Shown here: piece by piece, positions 9,401 through 17,940 of the stretch
How the letters are laid out: each line of letters opens with the position of its first letter
How positions within the stretch are numbered: the first letter of the stretch is position 1
Source of the DNA: an uncultured Clostridia bacterium
Lineage (GTDB): Bacteria > Bacillota > Clostridia > Christensenellales > CAG-138
Direction of reading: 5' to 3'
DNA: 64,000 nucleotides
Assembly (NCBI GenBank): GCA_934633985.1
Contig: CAKTYU010000001.1
Span: forward strand, 124,001-188,000
Translations under genes and position numbers: made by a program
Notes under the pieces: model-generated
The model's input: only the letters and a program-made list of their open reading frames with translations
What the model was told of the DNA's origin: nothing
The model's database searches: none

Positions 9401-10671
9401 AGGCCAACGGCATAAACGCCGGAAAGGACGAGATGGACCGCATGGTGCAGGGCTGCACGGGGGTGAAAAAGACCACCGGCCAGCACCCGGGCGGCATAGT
9501 CATAGTGCCTAAGGAAAACGATATAATGGAGTTTACGCCGGTGCAGTACCCGGCGGACCGCAGCGAGGGCGATACCATAACCACCCACTTCGACTTCCAC
9601 GCCATGGACGACAGGCTGGTGAAACTGGATATACTGGGCCACGACGATCCGACGGTGCTTAGGATGCTTAAGGACATTACCGGCTTGGACCCCCAGACAA
9701 TACCCCTTGACGACCCCGAAACCATGAATATATTCCGCACCAGCGCGCCCCTCGGCGTTACGCTGGACGAGCTGGACTGCGACGTGGGCAGCATAGCCAT
9801 ACCCGAGTTCGGCACCACCTTTGTGCGGCAGATGCTCAAGGACACGCGCCCCACCACAATGGAGGAGCTGGTAAGGATATCCGGCCTTTCCCACGGCACG
9901 GACGTTTGGCTGGGCAACGCCCAGGATCTGGTGCTGAGCGGCACGGCGACGCTGTCGCAGGTGATATGCACCCGAGATGACATTATGAACTACCTTATAC
10001 TGAGGGGCGGCGACCCATCCATGTCCTTTAAGACCATGGAGAGCGTCCGCAAGGGCAGGGGGCTCACCCCGGAGATGGAGGAGCACATGCGCTCCATAGA
10101 TACGCCCCAGTGGTTCATAGACTCCTGCAAAAAGATAAAGTACATGTTCCCCCGCGCCCACGCAGCGGCCTACGTCATGATGGCCTTCCGAGTGGCCTAC
10201 TACAAGGTGCATATGCCCCTCGCCTTCTATTCCGTTTACTATACCGTCCGGGCGGACGCCTTTGACATAGCGCAGGCGGCGGGCGGCGCAAAGAAGGTGC
10301 TTGCCAACATAAACGCCATAAAGAAAAAGGGCAGCGACGCGGACAAGAAGGAGGAGGATCTGCTGACCGTGCTGGAGGTGGTCTTTGAAATGAACAAGCG
10401 CGGCATAGAGCTTTTGCCGGTAGACCTGTATAAATCAAAGGCCAGCCAGTTCATAATAGAGGACGGCAAGATACGCCCGCCCTTTTCATCGGTGGCGGGC
10501 GTGGGAGCCAACGCTGCCGTGGGCATTGCGGAGGGCGCAAAGGGCGGCCCGTATACCTCCATAGAGAATTTCCAGGCCCGCACCGGCGCCAACTCCGCCG
10601 TGATAAAGGCGCTTGCGGAGATAGGCTGCCTGAACGGGCTGCCGGAGACGGATCAGCTATGCCTGTTTTAG
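6460..10671 (+). CDS. polC: DNA polymerase III PolC with a degenerate exonuclease domain
   Basis: Main replicative polymerase of Bacillota, 1403 residues (usual about 1430). The N-terminal and OB regions reach about residue 300. The PHP domain begins at LHLHT (about 311) with TDHG, is interrupted by the exonuclease domain (about 390-560), and resumes with ACEAGELF and ATGDVHFLEPDD. The zinc knuckle (CPNC ... CPVC) precedes the palm, where PDIDLNFSGDYQ and VKLDILGHDD carry the catalytic aspartates. The exonuclease domain lacks its active-site residues: DxE reads G396 and V398, the HNASFD Asp is L480, the VIDT Asp is S500 and the HRAIYD His is G531. The polymerase therefore looks active but unable to proofread. 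Confidence 0.95.
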   Translation: MEHKLLTIFEKYGLGDGEIIDAGLNRRENLLTVTVQCGHIASAEDIARLEGELCALMPGCRTKVIIRCGGLSALLSDRDQATLGVLKKTWCDILPVCRPAIHSSSWDYEGGTLRVRIPGRVFELASDPRHREAVRAYYLDRYGMEADIELIADDAMELMLPKEEKPAMQPKKAADARKKTPPDRADVIYGKPIKKTAIIQQRDVDETMGYVTVKGEILSLETTKQKNGRTILTFAISDHTNTLPCKMFLEEGETGIADTIAGIQKKKDILIVAGKYMMDQWLRRMCVFTRDVGWEPRAVRTDKSEEKRVELHLHTKMSSMDGLTDVKDAIKTAARWGHKAIAITDHGVVHAFPDAVAQADKLKKDGKDIKILLGVEGYLMPDSELIKRPEQYVAIGVVAYPGVKEDDVFEIAALRFDGGGEGEGISITVNSGAALTGAMAEETGLTQEMINNGVSLKDALKQLYDFIGDGVKVIHDPLELNNLRQHGLRFDMELDAHCISTSMLFHYLHRESKQTDMPAAAEALGVEYSGGRAMDRARASARIMKAILSEMTARGIEKLPVIDAVPKEKGKGRRLAYHIIIMARNHEGLMNLYRLVSYAHLEHLRKVPRIPRSLLNMHREGLIVGSACEAGELFRAVLRGDSEEKLMSIADMYDYLEIQPIGNNAFLMRNGTVETEEGLRDLNRRIVALGDKMGKPVVATGDVHFLEPDDALFRSIIMHARGFDDAEQQAPLYFKTTDEMLEEFSYLGEEKAREVVVTNPNMIADSCERMKAFLSEKGTYAPTFPGANDELRDMALKKAHEIYGDELPEIVQKRLDKELNSIIGNGYSSLYLMAQRLVHKSNSDGYLVGSRGSVGSSFVANMAGITEVNALQPHYVCPNCRHSDFDIDRTKYACGVDMPDKECPVCGTKYKKLGYEIPFEVFLGFKGDKTPDIDLNFSGDYQPVAHKYVEVMFGEGHAFRAGTISGVKDKIAYGYVRSYCEANGINAGKDEMDRMVQGCTGVKKTTGQHPGGIVIVPKENDIMEFTPVQYPADRSEGDTITTHFDFHAMDDRLVKLDILGHDDPTVLRMLKDITGLDPQTIPLDDPETMNIFRTSAPLGVTLDELDCDVGSIAIPEFGTTFVRQMLKDTRPTTMEELVRISGLSHGTDVWLGNAQDLVLSGTATLSQVICTRDDIMNYLILRGGDPSMSFKTMESVRKGRGLTPEMEEHMRSIDTPQWFIDSCKKIKYMFPRAHAAAYVMMAFRVAYYKVHMPLAFYSVYYTVRADAFDIAQAAGGAKKVLANINAIKKKGSDADKKEEDLLTVLEVVFEMNKRGIELLPVDLYKSKASQFIIEDGKIRPPFSSVAGVGANAAVGIAEGAKGGPYTSIENFQARTGANSAVIKALAEIGCLNGLPETDQLCLF

Positions 10672-10709
10672 GTAGGGCCGGCGCGGCGCTTTGATGTGAA
10701 ATAATATGC

Positions 10710-10738
10710 TTGCATTAAGGCGCCGCCTATGGTACAAT
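10710..10738 (+). promoter_or_regulatory. Sigma-A promoter of the rimP-nusA-infB operon
   Basis: TTGCAT, 17 bases, TACAAT: a strong match to the housekeeping consensus, in the 161-base gap after polC. It would start transcription near 10745 and give a leader of about 88 bases before rimP. Confidence 0.75.
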
Positions 10739-10784
10739 TTTGCTGTTGGTATATGGCAGGTTTGCTGTATTTTAGTTTTCAAGT

Positions 10785-10815
10785 AAGAGTGGGCGCGTCC
10801 TGCTCTTTTGTTTTG
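10785..10815 (+). terminator. Terminator-like attenuator in the rimP-nusA leader
   Basis: A 9-bp stem (AAGAGTGGG pairing with CCTGCTCTT through G-T pairs, loop CGCGT) is followed by TTGTTTTG. It lies between the promoter and the rimP ribosome site, so it could stop transcription early. nusA leaders in other bacteria are autoregulated; that this one works the same way is inference. Confidence 0.55.
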
Positions 10816-10832
10816 AATAGCGGAGGAATATA

Positions 10833-11360
10833 ATGAAAACCACCCAAACAGTGGAAGCTCTTCTCCGGCCGGTAGTTACAGGCATGGGCTACGAGCTGGA
10901 TGAGGTAGAGTTTCAGAAGGAGCAGGGTAATTGGGTGCTGACCCTGTACATAGAGCATCAGGACGGAAGAAGCGCCACCATAGACGACTGCGAGGCGGTG
11001 AGCCGGGCCGTAGACCCCATATTGGACGAAGTAGACCCAATAGAGCAGGCATACTACCTCAGTGTGTCCTCAATAGGCATCGACAGGCCGCTTAAAAAGG
11101 ATAGGGACTATCAGCGCAGCATCGGCAGCCCCATTACGGTAAAGCTCTACGCCCCGCTCAAGGGCAAAAAGGAGTATACGGGCGAGCTTTTGTCATATAC
11201 GCCCGATTCCTTCACCATAAGCGTAAAGGGCGAGGAGATGACCTTCCAGAAAAAGGACGCTTCAAAGGTGCAGCCCTATATAGACTTCAAGGCTCTGGAA
11301 AAGGACCTTGACGAATTAGAAGCAGATTTTGAAAATATAGAGACAGAAGAGGAGAATTGA
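10833..11360 (+). CDS. rimP: Ribosome maturation factor RimP
   Basis: Helps assemble the 30S subunit in the cytoplasm. The 175-residue protein has the typical alpha/beta N-terminal domain (GYELDEVEFQKEQGNW, then LTLYIEHQDG) and the conserved ISSPGIDRPLK-type motif, here SSIGIDRPLKKDRDY. The C-terminal SH3-like domain ends in an acidic tail. Its stop overlaps the ribosome-site region of nusA. It is the first gene of the nusA-infB operon. Confidence 0.95.
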   Translation: MKTTQTVEALLRPVVTGMGYELDEVEFQKEQGNWVLTLYIEHQDGRSATIDDCEAVSRAVDPILDEVDPIEQAYYLSVSSIGIDRPLKKDRDYQRSIGSPITVKLYAPLKGKKEYTGELLSYTPDSFTISVKGEEMTFQKKDASKVQPYIDFKALEKDLDELEADFENIETEEEN

Positions 11361-11362
11361 CA

Positions 11363-12451
11363 ATGAACGCCGAATTCATAGAGGCACTGAATGCCATAGA
11401 GAAAGAGCGCGGGATAAGCAAGGATATACTGATAGACGCATTTGAATCCGCATTGATAGCGGCATACAAGCGCAACTACGGCGCAGTGGGAAACGTCCGC
11501 GCCACAGTGGATAGGGATACGGGAGAGGTGCAGATATTCGCCTCCAAGACCGTCACCGAGACGGTGGAAAACCCCTATGCGGAGATATCTCTTGCCGAGG
11601 CGAAGAAGATCAATTCCCTCTATGAAGTGGGCGACGTTCTGGAGGAGGAGGTAGACCCCCGCAAATTCGGCCGCATAGCGGCCCAGACCGCCAAGCAGGT
11701 GGTGGTTCAGCGCATTAGAGAGGCCGAGCGCGGCGTCATATTCGATGAATTCGTAGAGAAGGAAAACGAGGTGCTTACCGCCATAGTCCAGCGGGTAGAG
11801 AAGAACGGCATCTATGTAGAGCTGGGCAAGACAGACGGCTTCCTTGCCGCCTCCGAGACCATAGCGGGGGAGACTTATAATACCAGCGACAGGCTGAAGG
11901 TTTACGTCCTTGAGGTGCGTAAGACCAACAAGGGCCCGCAGGTAATAGTTTCCCGTACCCACCCCGGCCTTGTTAAGAGGCTTTTCGAGCTGGAGGTTCC
12001 CGAGATACAGACCGGCATAGTCCAGATAAAGTCCATAGCGCGGGAGGCGGGCTTCCGCACCAAGGTGGCCGTTTATTCTTCCGACCCTCAGGTGGACGCC
12101 GTGGGCGCCTGCGTGGGCCAGAAGGGGATAAGGGTAGAGCGCATAGTAAACGAGCTGCATAACGAAAAGATAGATATAATAGAGTGGGATCCCGATCCGG
12201 CAGTATATATTGCCAAGTCCCTTAGTCCTGCCCGTGTTATGATGGTATACATCAACGAGGCGGAAAAGGCCGCAAAGGTGATAGTGCCAGACAATCAGCT
12301 TTCCCTTGCTATCGGCAAGGAAGGCCAGAACGTCCGCCTTGCCGCCAAGCTCACAGGCTGGAAGATAGATATAAAGAGCCAGAGCCAGGCCGAGGAGGAC
12401 ATGGATATAGCGGACGCCGACAGCGAGGCGGACGGCGGCTTCGAGGAATAG
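11363..12451 (+). CDS. nusA: Transcription termination/antitermination protein NusA
   Basis: Binds RNA polymerase and nascent RNA, modulating pausing, termination and antitermination. The 362-residue protein has the N-terminal polymerase-binding domain (1-125), an S1 domain (about 130-200, GIYVELGKTDGFL) and two KH domains (about 200-345, including VGACVGQKGIRVERI and LAIGKEGQNVRLAAKLTGW). It ends in a short acidic tail, as in other Bacillota, without the extra proteobacterial C-terminal repeats. The ATG at 11363 is preferred to the TTG at 11357 because it sits 8 bases after GAGGAG. Confidence 0.96.
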   Translation: MNAEFIEALNAIEKERGISKDILIDAFESALIAAYKRNYGAVGNVRATVDRDTGEVQIFASKTVTETVENPYAEISLAEAKKINSLYEVGDVLEEEVDPRKFGRIAAQTAKQVVVQRIREAERGVIFDEFVEKENEVLTAIVQRVEKNGIYVELGKTDGFLAASETIAGETYNTSDRLKVYVLEVRKTNKGPQVIVSRTHPGLVKRLFELEVPEIQTGIVQIKSIAREAGFRTKVAVYSSDPQVDAVGACVGQKGIRVERIVNELHNEKIDIIEWDPDPAVYIAKSLSPARVMMVYINEAEKAAKVIVPDNQLSLAIGKEGQNVRLAAKLTGWKIDIKSQSQAEEDMDIADADSEADGGFEE

Positions 12452-12467
12452 TTTTGGAGGATCAGCA

Positions 12468-12740
12468 ATGCCTGCTAAGAAGGTGCCTATGAGAATGTGC
12501 GTGGGCTGCCGCGAGATGAAGCCAAAGAAAGAGCTGCTGCGCATAGTTCGCTCTCCCGAGGGCGAAATAAGCGTGGACCGCACCGGCAAGGTCTCCGGCC
12601 GCGGAGCGTACATATGCGCCAACGCGGAGTGCCTGAACAGGGCCCGCAAAATAAAAGCGCTGGAAAGGGCGCTGGAGCACGGAATAGAGGACGAGGTTTT
12701 TTCAAGGCTCGCTTCGGAGATAACCGGCGATGCAGAATGA
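12468..12740 (+). CDS. ylxR: YlxR-family RNA-binding protein (RnpM)
   Basis: A 90-residue protein with the family signature RMCVGCREMKPKKELLRIVR and GRGAYIC near residue 45. In Bacillus subtilis the family member has been described as an RNase P modulator and renamed RnpM. The gene sits between nusA and the L7Ae-like gene, its standard place, and its last codons overlap the next start by 11 bases. Confidence 0.92.
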   Translation: MPAKKVPMRMCVGCREMKPKKELLRIVRSPEGEISVDRTGKVSGRGAYICANAECLNRARKIKALERALEHGIEDEVFSRLASEITGDAE

Positions 12741-13038
12741 CCGTCTGCGTACAGCTCTGGGCTTTGCGGCCAAGGCCGGGAAGTGCATATCAGGCGACTT
12801 TGGCGCGGAAAGGGCCGTGAAGGACAAAAAAGCCCTCATAATAGCCCTTGACAGCGGCGTGTCCGCCGCAACGCGGGAGCGCTACGAGGGAATGTGCCAA
12901 AGAGCCGGCATACCCTGCGTGTATCTCGAAGACCTTGGCAGGGCGATAGGAAAGGATAACCGCATGATAGCCGCGGTGACAGAGGCGGGCTTTGCCCGTA
13001 TGATAGAAGAGACGTATAAGACTTCACAGCAAAAGTAA
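12730..13038 (+). CDS. ylxQ: L7Ae/L30e-family ribosomal-like protein (YlxQ)
   Basis: A 102-residue protein of the L7Ae/L30e/Gadd45 RNA-binding fold that recognises kink-turns. The N-terminus ([22 protein letters not shown]) and the central [11 protein letters not shown] followed by the GIPCVYLED segment match the family. It overlaps ylxR by 11 bases and precedes infB, the conserved order. Its precise RNA target in bacteria is not settled. Confidence 0.9.
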   Translation: MQNDRLRTALGFAAKAGKCISGDFGAERAVKDKKALIIALDSGVSAATRERYEGMCQRAGIPCVYLEDLGRAIGKDNRMIAAVTEAGFARMIEETYKTSQQK

Positions 13039-13058
13039 CATACCGGGGGGTAATATCT

Positions 13059-15659
13059 ATGGCAAACAAGACAATGGATTCCGCACGGGAATTTGAAACC
13101 CAGGCAAAGGAGCTTCTGGAGCGAGTAAAGCGAATGCAGAACGATCTGGGAGCGGCCCTTCAGTCCGTAAAGCGGGCGGAAAGCGAGCTTATAGATAAAG
13201 AAAAGCGCGCCGAAAAGGAACGCATGGAGAAAGAAAGGGCAGAGAGACTCCGAGAGGTCCTCACCAGCGAGGGCGACCTTGCCTTCCACGTAGGCGACGA
13301 CAGGGCGGAGGAGCAGCCAGCCCCGGCAGAGAGCAAGAGCGAAGTAAATGAGAAGCCGAAGCCGGAGCCGGTGAAGGAGCAGAAGGCGGAGGAAAGCGTA
13401 CAGGCCAAGGCGGAGGAAAGCGTACAGGCAAAGGCGGAGGAACCTGCAATGGCGGATAGGAAGCCTGAAGAAAAGCCAGAGACAAAGGCGAAACCCGCAC
13501 CGGCAAATAAGCCTGTACAGCAGCAGCGCCCGGCCTATGAGCGCAGGGAACCTCAGCGCAGAGAGGACGGCAGGCAGCAGAAGCCGCGCACTGACAGGCC
13601 GCAGCGGCCCGCAGACCGCCCGGAGCGCACAGACAGACCTCAGCAGCGCCCCGTACAGGGAGGCTACCAGCCTAAGCCGGCGGCCCGCACCATGGAATCC
13701 GCTGCGCCTTCCGTAAGGGATCAGGGCAAGAACCGAAGCCAGAAACCCCAGACAAGAGATGAGGAGCGCAAGGCGCCAAAGAATAAGAAAACCATTATGA
13801 AGGAAAACACCAGAGCAGCAGGCAGCTGGGACGACGACGCCCCAATGAGCCGCAAGCAGAAGCGCAAGCAGCAGGCGTTACATAAGCCGGAGCCGGTAAA
13901 GATCGACAAGGCCGTGCTGACTACCGAGACCATAACCGTAAAGGATCTTTCCGAAAAAATAGGCAAGCCTGTGGCCGAGATCATCAAAAAGCTGTTTATA
14001 CTCGGCATAATGGCTACCATCAATCAGGAGATAGACTACGACACCTGCTCGCTCATCGCCGCCGATTACGGCATAGAGCTGGAGCTCAACATAGCCAAGA
14101 CCGCCGAGGACGTGCTCAACGAGAGCGTTGAAGAGGCGGATTCCGAGGAGAACCTCGTACCACGCCCGCCGGTAGTTACCATAATGGGCCACGTGGATCA
14201 CGGCAAGACCTCGCTGCTTGACGCCTTCCGTGAAAGCAGCATAACCGCAGGCGAGGCAGGCGGCATAACGCAGCATATAGGCGCGTATACCGTATCCTGC
14301 AAGGGGCGCACCATAACCTTCATAGATACCCCGGGCCATGAGGCGTTCACCTCCATGCGCGCCCGCGGAGCCCAGGTTACGGATATAGTAATACTGGTTG
14401 TGGCGGCGGACGACGGCATCATGCCGCAGACCATCGAGGCCATAAACCACGCCAAGGCGGCGAACGTTCCGATAATTGTCGCTATCAACAAGATAGATAA
14501 GGACACCGCCAACCCGGACCGGGTAATACAGCAGCTCACCGAGTACGGCCTCGTAGCCGAAGAATGGGGCGGCGATACCATATGCGTGCCGGTCTCCGCG
14601 AAGAAGCGCATCAATTTGGACACGCTGCTCGAGATGGTACTGCTTCAGGCGGACGTTCTGGAGCTTAAGGCAAATCCCGACAGGGCGGCCCGGGGCACCA
14701 TAATAGAGGCAGAACTGGACAAGGGCCGCGGCCCTGTGGCTACCGTACTGGTACAGAACGGTACCCTCAAGATAGGCGATCCCATAGTTGCAGGCACAGC
14801 CTTCGGCCGCGTACGCGCAATGATGGACGACAAGGGCCGCAGAGTGACCTCAGCCGGGCCGAGCCAGCCGGTAGAGGTGCTGGGCTTTGGCGAGGTGCCG
14901 GCCGCCGGCGACGTGATGAACGTTGCGGAGGTGGATAAGCTCTCCCGCCAGGTGGCGGAGGAACGCCGCGATAAGCTCAAGGCGGAGCAGATACGCAATA
15001 TGTCAAAGGTATCCCTGGACGATCTCTTCAGCCAGATAGAGGCGGGCAACGTCAAGGACCTCAACATCATAGTAAAGGCGGACGTACAGGGCACGGTAGA
15101 GGCCATAAAGCAGGCGCTGGAAAAGCTCTCCAACGACGAGGTGAGGGTGCGCTGCATACACGGCGGCGTGGGCGCGATAACCGGCTCGGATATAGTATTC
15201 GCCTCCGCCTCCAACGCGCTGGTGATAGGCTTCAACGTGCGCCCGGACGCCACGGCTCGCGAGGCCGCCGAGCGCGAAAAGGTGGATGTACGCACATACA
15301 GCGTAATATACAACGTCATCGAGGACGTGGAAAACGCCATGAAGGGCATGTTCGCACCGGTATACAAGGAGGTCGCCCTCGGCACGGCGGAGGTCCGCAA
15401 CACCTTCAAGGTGTCCGGCGTAGGCACTATTGCGGGCGCATACGTCAAGGACGGCAAGATCACCCGCTCCGCTCAGGTGCGCGTGGTCCGCGGCGGCATA
15501 GTGCTCCACGACGGCAAGATAGCCTCCCTCAAGCGCTTCAAGGACGACGTAAAGGAAGTTGCGTCGGGCTATGAATGTGGCATCGGAATAGAAAACTACA
15601 ACGATATCCGCGAGGGCGACATGATAGAGGCCTATACCATGGAGCAGATAGAAAGGTAA
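13059..15659 (+). CDS. infB: Translation initiation factor IF-2
   Basis: GTPase that brings initiator fMet-tRNA to the 30S subunit. The 866-residue protein has a long, charged, low-complexity N-terminal part (1-270, rich in Glu, Lys, Pro, Arg and Gln), then the IF2N helix domain (about 285-340). The G domain follows with GHVDHGKT from residue 377, DTPGHEAF and NKIDK. Domains II-IV carry [15 protein letters not shown] and the C-terminal fMet-tRNA-binding segment. A 24-base tandem repeat encodes AEESVQAK twice in the N-terminal part. Confidence 0.97.
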   Translation: MANKTMDSAREFETQAKELLERVKRMQNDLGAALQSVKRAESELIDKEKRAEKERMEKERAERLREVLTSEGDLAFHVGDDRAEEQPAPAESKSEVNEKPKPEPVKEQKAEESVQAKAEESVQAKAEEPAMADRKPEEKPETKAKPAPANKPVQQQRPAYERREPQRREDGRQQKPRTDRPQRPADRPERTDRPQQRPVQGGYQPKPAARTMESAAPSVRDQGKNRSQKPQTRDEERKAPKNKKTIMKENTRAAGSWDDDAPMSRKQKRKQQALHKPEPVKIDKAVLTTETITVKDLSEKIGKPVAEIIKKLFILGIMATINQEIDYDTCSLIAADYGIELELNIAKTAEDVLNESVEEADSEENLVPRPPVVTIMGHVDHGKTSLLDAFRESSITAGEAGGITQHIGAYTVSCKGRTITFIDTPGHEAFTSMRARGAQVTDIVILVVAADDGIMPQTIEAINHAKAANVPIIVAINKIDKDTANPDRVIQQLTEYGLVAEEWGGDTICVPVSAKKRINLDTLLEMVLLQADVLELKANPDRAARGTIIEAELDKGRGPVATVLVQNGTLKIGDPIVAGTAFGRVRAMMDDKGRRVTSAGPSQPVEVLGFGEVPAAGDVMNVAEVDKLSRQVAEERRDKLKAEQIRNMSKVSLDDLFSQIEAGNVKDLNIIVKADVQGTVEAIKQALEKLSNDEVRVRCIHGGVGAITGSDIVFASASNALVIGFNVRPDATAREAAEREKVDVRTYSVIYNVIEDVENAMKGMFAPVYKEVALGTAEVRNTFKVSGVGTIAGAYVKDGKITRSAQVRVVRGGIVLHDGKIASLKRFKDDVKEVASGYECGIGIENYNDIREGDMIEAYTMEQIER
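13383..13442 (+). repeat. 24-base tandem repeat inside infB
   Basis: Two complete 24-base units (13383-13406 and 13407-13430) differ only at the last base, and a third half unit follows (13431-13442). Each full unit encodes KAEESVQA. Because the unit is a multiple of three, gain or loss of a copy would stay in frame. Confidence 0.9.
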
Positions 15660-15677
15660 TCAGGAGAGGCAGAAAAG

Positions 15678-16028
15678 ATGTCCATTCGTTATGAAAGAAT
15701 GAACGAGGAGATAAAGAAGACCATCAGCGAGATAATAAAGGACATGAAGGATCCCCGAGTCTCCGATATGACCACCATAATGTCGGTGGACGTGACCAAC
15801 GACCTTAAGCAGGCCAAGGTGCTGGTAAGCGTTTACGACAAGGACGACGATGTGCGCAAGGGCACTGTGGAGGCGCTCAACCACGGCAGCGGCTTCATAA
15901 CCCGCGAGCTGGGCAAGCGTATGCAGCTTCGCGCCCTGCCTAAGCTCAGCTTCAAGCTGGACAGCTCCATAGAGTACAGCGTACATATTTCAGAGATTAT
16001 CGACAGCCTGCACAAAAACGAAAAGTAA
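15678..16028 (+). CDS. rbfA: Ribosome-binding factor A
   Basis: 30S maturation factor that binds near the 16S rRNA 5' end. The 116-residue protein starts RYERMNEEIKKTISEI and contains the KH-like fold segment DPRVSDMTTIMSVDVTNDLKQAKVLVSV and the RLAPKLSF-type motif (RALPKLSFKLD). It follows infB by 18 bases, the standard order. Confidence 0.95.
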   Translation: MSIRYERMNEEIKKTISEIIKDMKDPRVSDMTTIMSVDVTNDLKQAKVLVSVYDKDDDVRKGTVEALNHGSGFITRELGKRMQLRALPKLSFKLDSSIEYSVHISEIIDSLHKNEK

Positions 16029-16037
16029 CTTATTCCG

Positions 16038-16071
16038 GGCGGTGATGTGAAGCGTCATCGCCTGATTTTTT
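16038..16071 (+). terminator. Terminator-like hairpin between rbfA and nrnA
   Basis: A 10-bp stem (GGCGGTGATG with CGTCATCGCC, loop TGAAG) is followed by TGATTTTTT, and the nrnA ribosome site begins right after the T run. It would end or reduce transcription from infB-rbfA into nrnA-truB-ribF. No clear promoter was found after it, so partial readthrough is likely. Confidence 0.6.
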
Positions 16072-16084
16072 GGAGGGAAGCAAC

Positions 16085-17056
16085 ATGAAGGGCAGCATGG
16101 AGGAAATACTCCGCGCTGTGGAGCAAAACAGCGCTTTCAGCATAATATCCCACGTAGCGCCGGATGGGGATACCATCGGTTCGGGAACGGCACTGTCAAG
16201 GATACTGCGCAGGCTGGGCAAGCGTACGGAAAACGTATGCTGCGACCAAATACCCGATGCGTATAAGTTCATACCGGGCGCGGAGGAGATACTGCTGCCG
16301 GAGGAGGCGCAGGGCTTTGACGCGGTAATAGCGGTGGACTGCGCGGACAAGGGCAGGCTGGGCGGCGCCGCGGCCATATTCGACAGGGCGGGCGTGACGG
16401 TAAACATCGACCACCACGGCACCAATACCATGTATGCCGGTAATAACATGGTGGAGGAGACTGCCGCCTGTGCAGAGTTTATATACAGGATAGGCAGGGC
16501 GCTGGGGGCGGAGATAGACGCGGAGACCGCTAACTGTCTCCTTGCCGCCATCGTAACCGACACCGGATCCTTTGCCTATTCAAACGTAACCAGGGAGACC
16601 ATGGCCATAGCCGGCGAGCTCATCGCCCTGGGCGCGGACAACGCCCTCATAAACAGGCTGGTATATCACAACGAGCCGGCAGGCAAGGTGAAGATGCACG
16701 CATACGCGCTGGAGAGGCTGCGCCTGTATTCCGAAGGGCGCATAGCCACAGCAATGCTTACGGAAAGTGAGATGGATCCCTTTGGCCCCGAGGCCTACAC
16801 CGAGGGAATAGTCGAAAAGCTGCGGGATATAGATACGGTAGAGATAGCGGCGTTTTTGAGGCAGAAGGGAAAGGACGTAAAGGTAAGCCTTAGAGCTAAG
16901 AAATACGCCGACGTCGCCCGCGTAGCAGCTTCAAGAAAAGGGGGCGGCCATCCCAGGGCAGCCGGGTACACCGAATATGACATCACTGTGGCTGAGGCCG
17001 AAAAGATAGCGGTGCGGCTTGCCGAAAAGGAGCTTGAAGCATGCTGGAAGGAGTAG
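16085..17056 (+). CDS. nrnA: DHH-family phosphoesterase (NrnA/Orn-like nanoRNase)
   Basis: Degrades short oligoribonucleotides and may dephosphorylate pAp. The 323-residue protein has the DHH domain (SHVAPDGDTIGSG near residue 20, AVDCADKGRLG, then NIDHHGTN with the DHH metal motif) and the C-terminal DHHA1 domain with GGGHPRAAGY. The ATG at 16085 follows GGAGGG by 7 bases; an in-frame upstream TTG at 16070 has no ribosome site. Its end overlaps truB by 16 bases. Confidence 0.93.
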   Translation: MKGSMEEILRAVEQNSAFSIISHVAPDGDTIGSGTALSRILRRLGKRTENVCCDQIPDAYKFIPGAEEILLPEEAQGFDAVIAVDCADKGRLGGAAAIFDRAGVTVNIDHHGTNTMYAGNNMVEETAACAEFIYRIGRALGAEIDAETANCLLAAIVTDTGSFAYSNVTRETMAIAGELIALGADNALINRLVYHNEPAGKVKMHAYALERLRLYSEGRIATAMLTESEMDPFGPEAYTEGIVEKLRDIDTVEIAAFLRQKGKDVKVSLRAKKYADVARVAASRKGGGHPRAAGYTEYDITVAEAEKIAVRLAEKELEACWKE

Positions 17057-17940
17057 TAAACGTATTAAAGCCGCCGGGAATGAGCTCCAGCGACGTGGTG
17101 ACGGACATCCGGCATATATTCAACATGAAGCGGGTAGGCCATACGGGCACGCTGGATCCCGGTGCAGCCGGAGTGCTGCCCATATGCATAGGCCGGGCTA
17201 CCAGACTCTTCGATTATCTCGTGGACAAGGAAAAGGAGTACATAGGCGAGATAACCTTCGGTATAGCTACGGATACCCAGGATTCCTACGGCGCGCCGGA
17301 AGGACGCTCCGATGCTGTAGTTACCGGGGAGATGCTCATGGAGGCGCTGCCTAAGTTCACAGGCCCTCAAAAGCAGACCGCGCCTCTGTATTCGGCCCTT
17401 TCGGTGGACGGAAAGAAGATGTACAAGCTTGCCCGGCAGGGCGTTGAGGTGGAGCGCAAGGTTAGGGATATAAACGTGCCGGAGCTTTCGTTCATATCAC
17501 AGACCGGCTGCAACAGATATCTCGTAAAGATCGTCTGCTCCAAGGGTACATATGTGCGCACGCTCTGCCACGACATAGGCGGGAGCATGGGGGTTCCTGC
17601 CCACATGTCCTTCCTGCTGCGCACACGCTCCGGGGCGTTTGAGCTGGACGGCAGCTTTACAATAGACGAGCTGAAGGAGCTTAAAGAAAAGGGCGAGCTT
17701 TATAAGGCGGTCATACCCATGGAGCAGGCGCTTATGCATATAGGCGAAGCCCGAATGACCCTGAACAAAAAAGGCGAACGGTTCCTGACTCATGGCGCGG
17801 AGGTGGTCTGTCCCGGCATAGAAGAACTGCCAAAGGATACCCCTCTCAGGGCATACTGCAACGGCAAATTTTTAGGAATAGCCAAATCAAACGGCGAGGC
17901 GGTGCATATATGCACCTTCCTCGGTCAGGAAGAAGAATGA
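17041..17940 (+). CDS. truB: tRNA pseudouridine(55) synthase
   Basis: Converts U55 of tRNA to pseudouridine in the T loop. In the 299-residue protein the catalytic Asp39 lies in GHTGTLDPGAAGVLP. The KPPGMSSSDVV start and the CSKGTYVRTLCHDIG segment are family hallmarks, and a short PUA-like C-terminal domain follows. The gene starts within nrnA and ends in the ATGA that starts ribF, so the three genes are tightly coupled. Confidence 0.96.
   Translation: MLEGVVNVLKPPGMSSSDVVTDIRHIFNMKRVGHTGTLDPGAAGVLPICIGRATRLFDYLVDKEKEYIGEITFGIATDTQDSYGAPEGRSDAVVTGEMLMEALPKFTGPQKQTAPLYSALSVDGKKMYKLARQGVEVERKVRDINVPELSFISQTGCNRYLVKIVCSKGTYVRTLCHDIGGSMGVPAHMSFLLRTRSGAFELDGSFTIDELKELKEKGELYKAVIPMEQALMHIGEARMTLNKKGERFLTHGAEVVCPGIEELPKDTPLRAYCNGKFLGIAKSNGEAVHICTFLGQEEE

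Noticed and set aside
10683..10726. Inverted repeat GCGGCGC / GCGCCGC after polC as a polC terminator
   Set aside because: The loop is about 30 bases, no T run follows, and the right arm lies inside the spacer of the rimP promoter.
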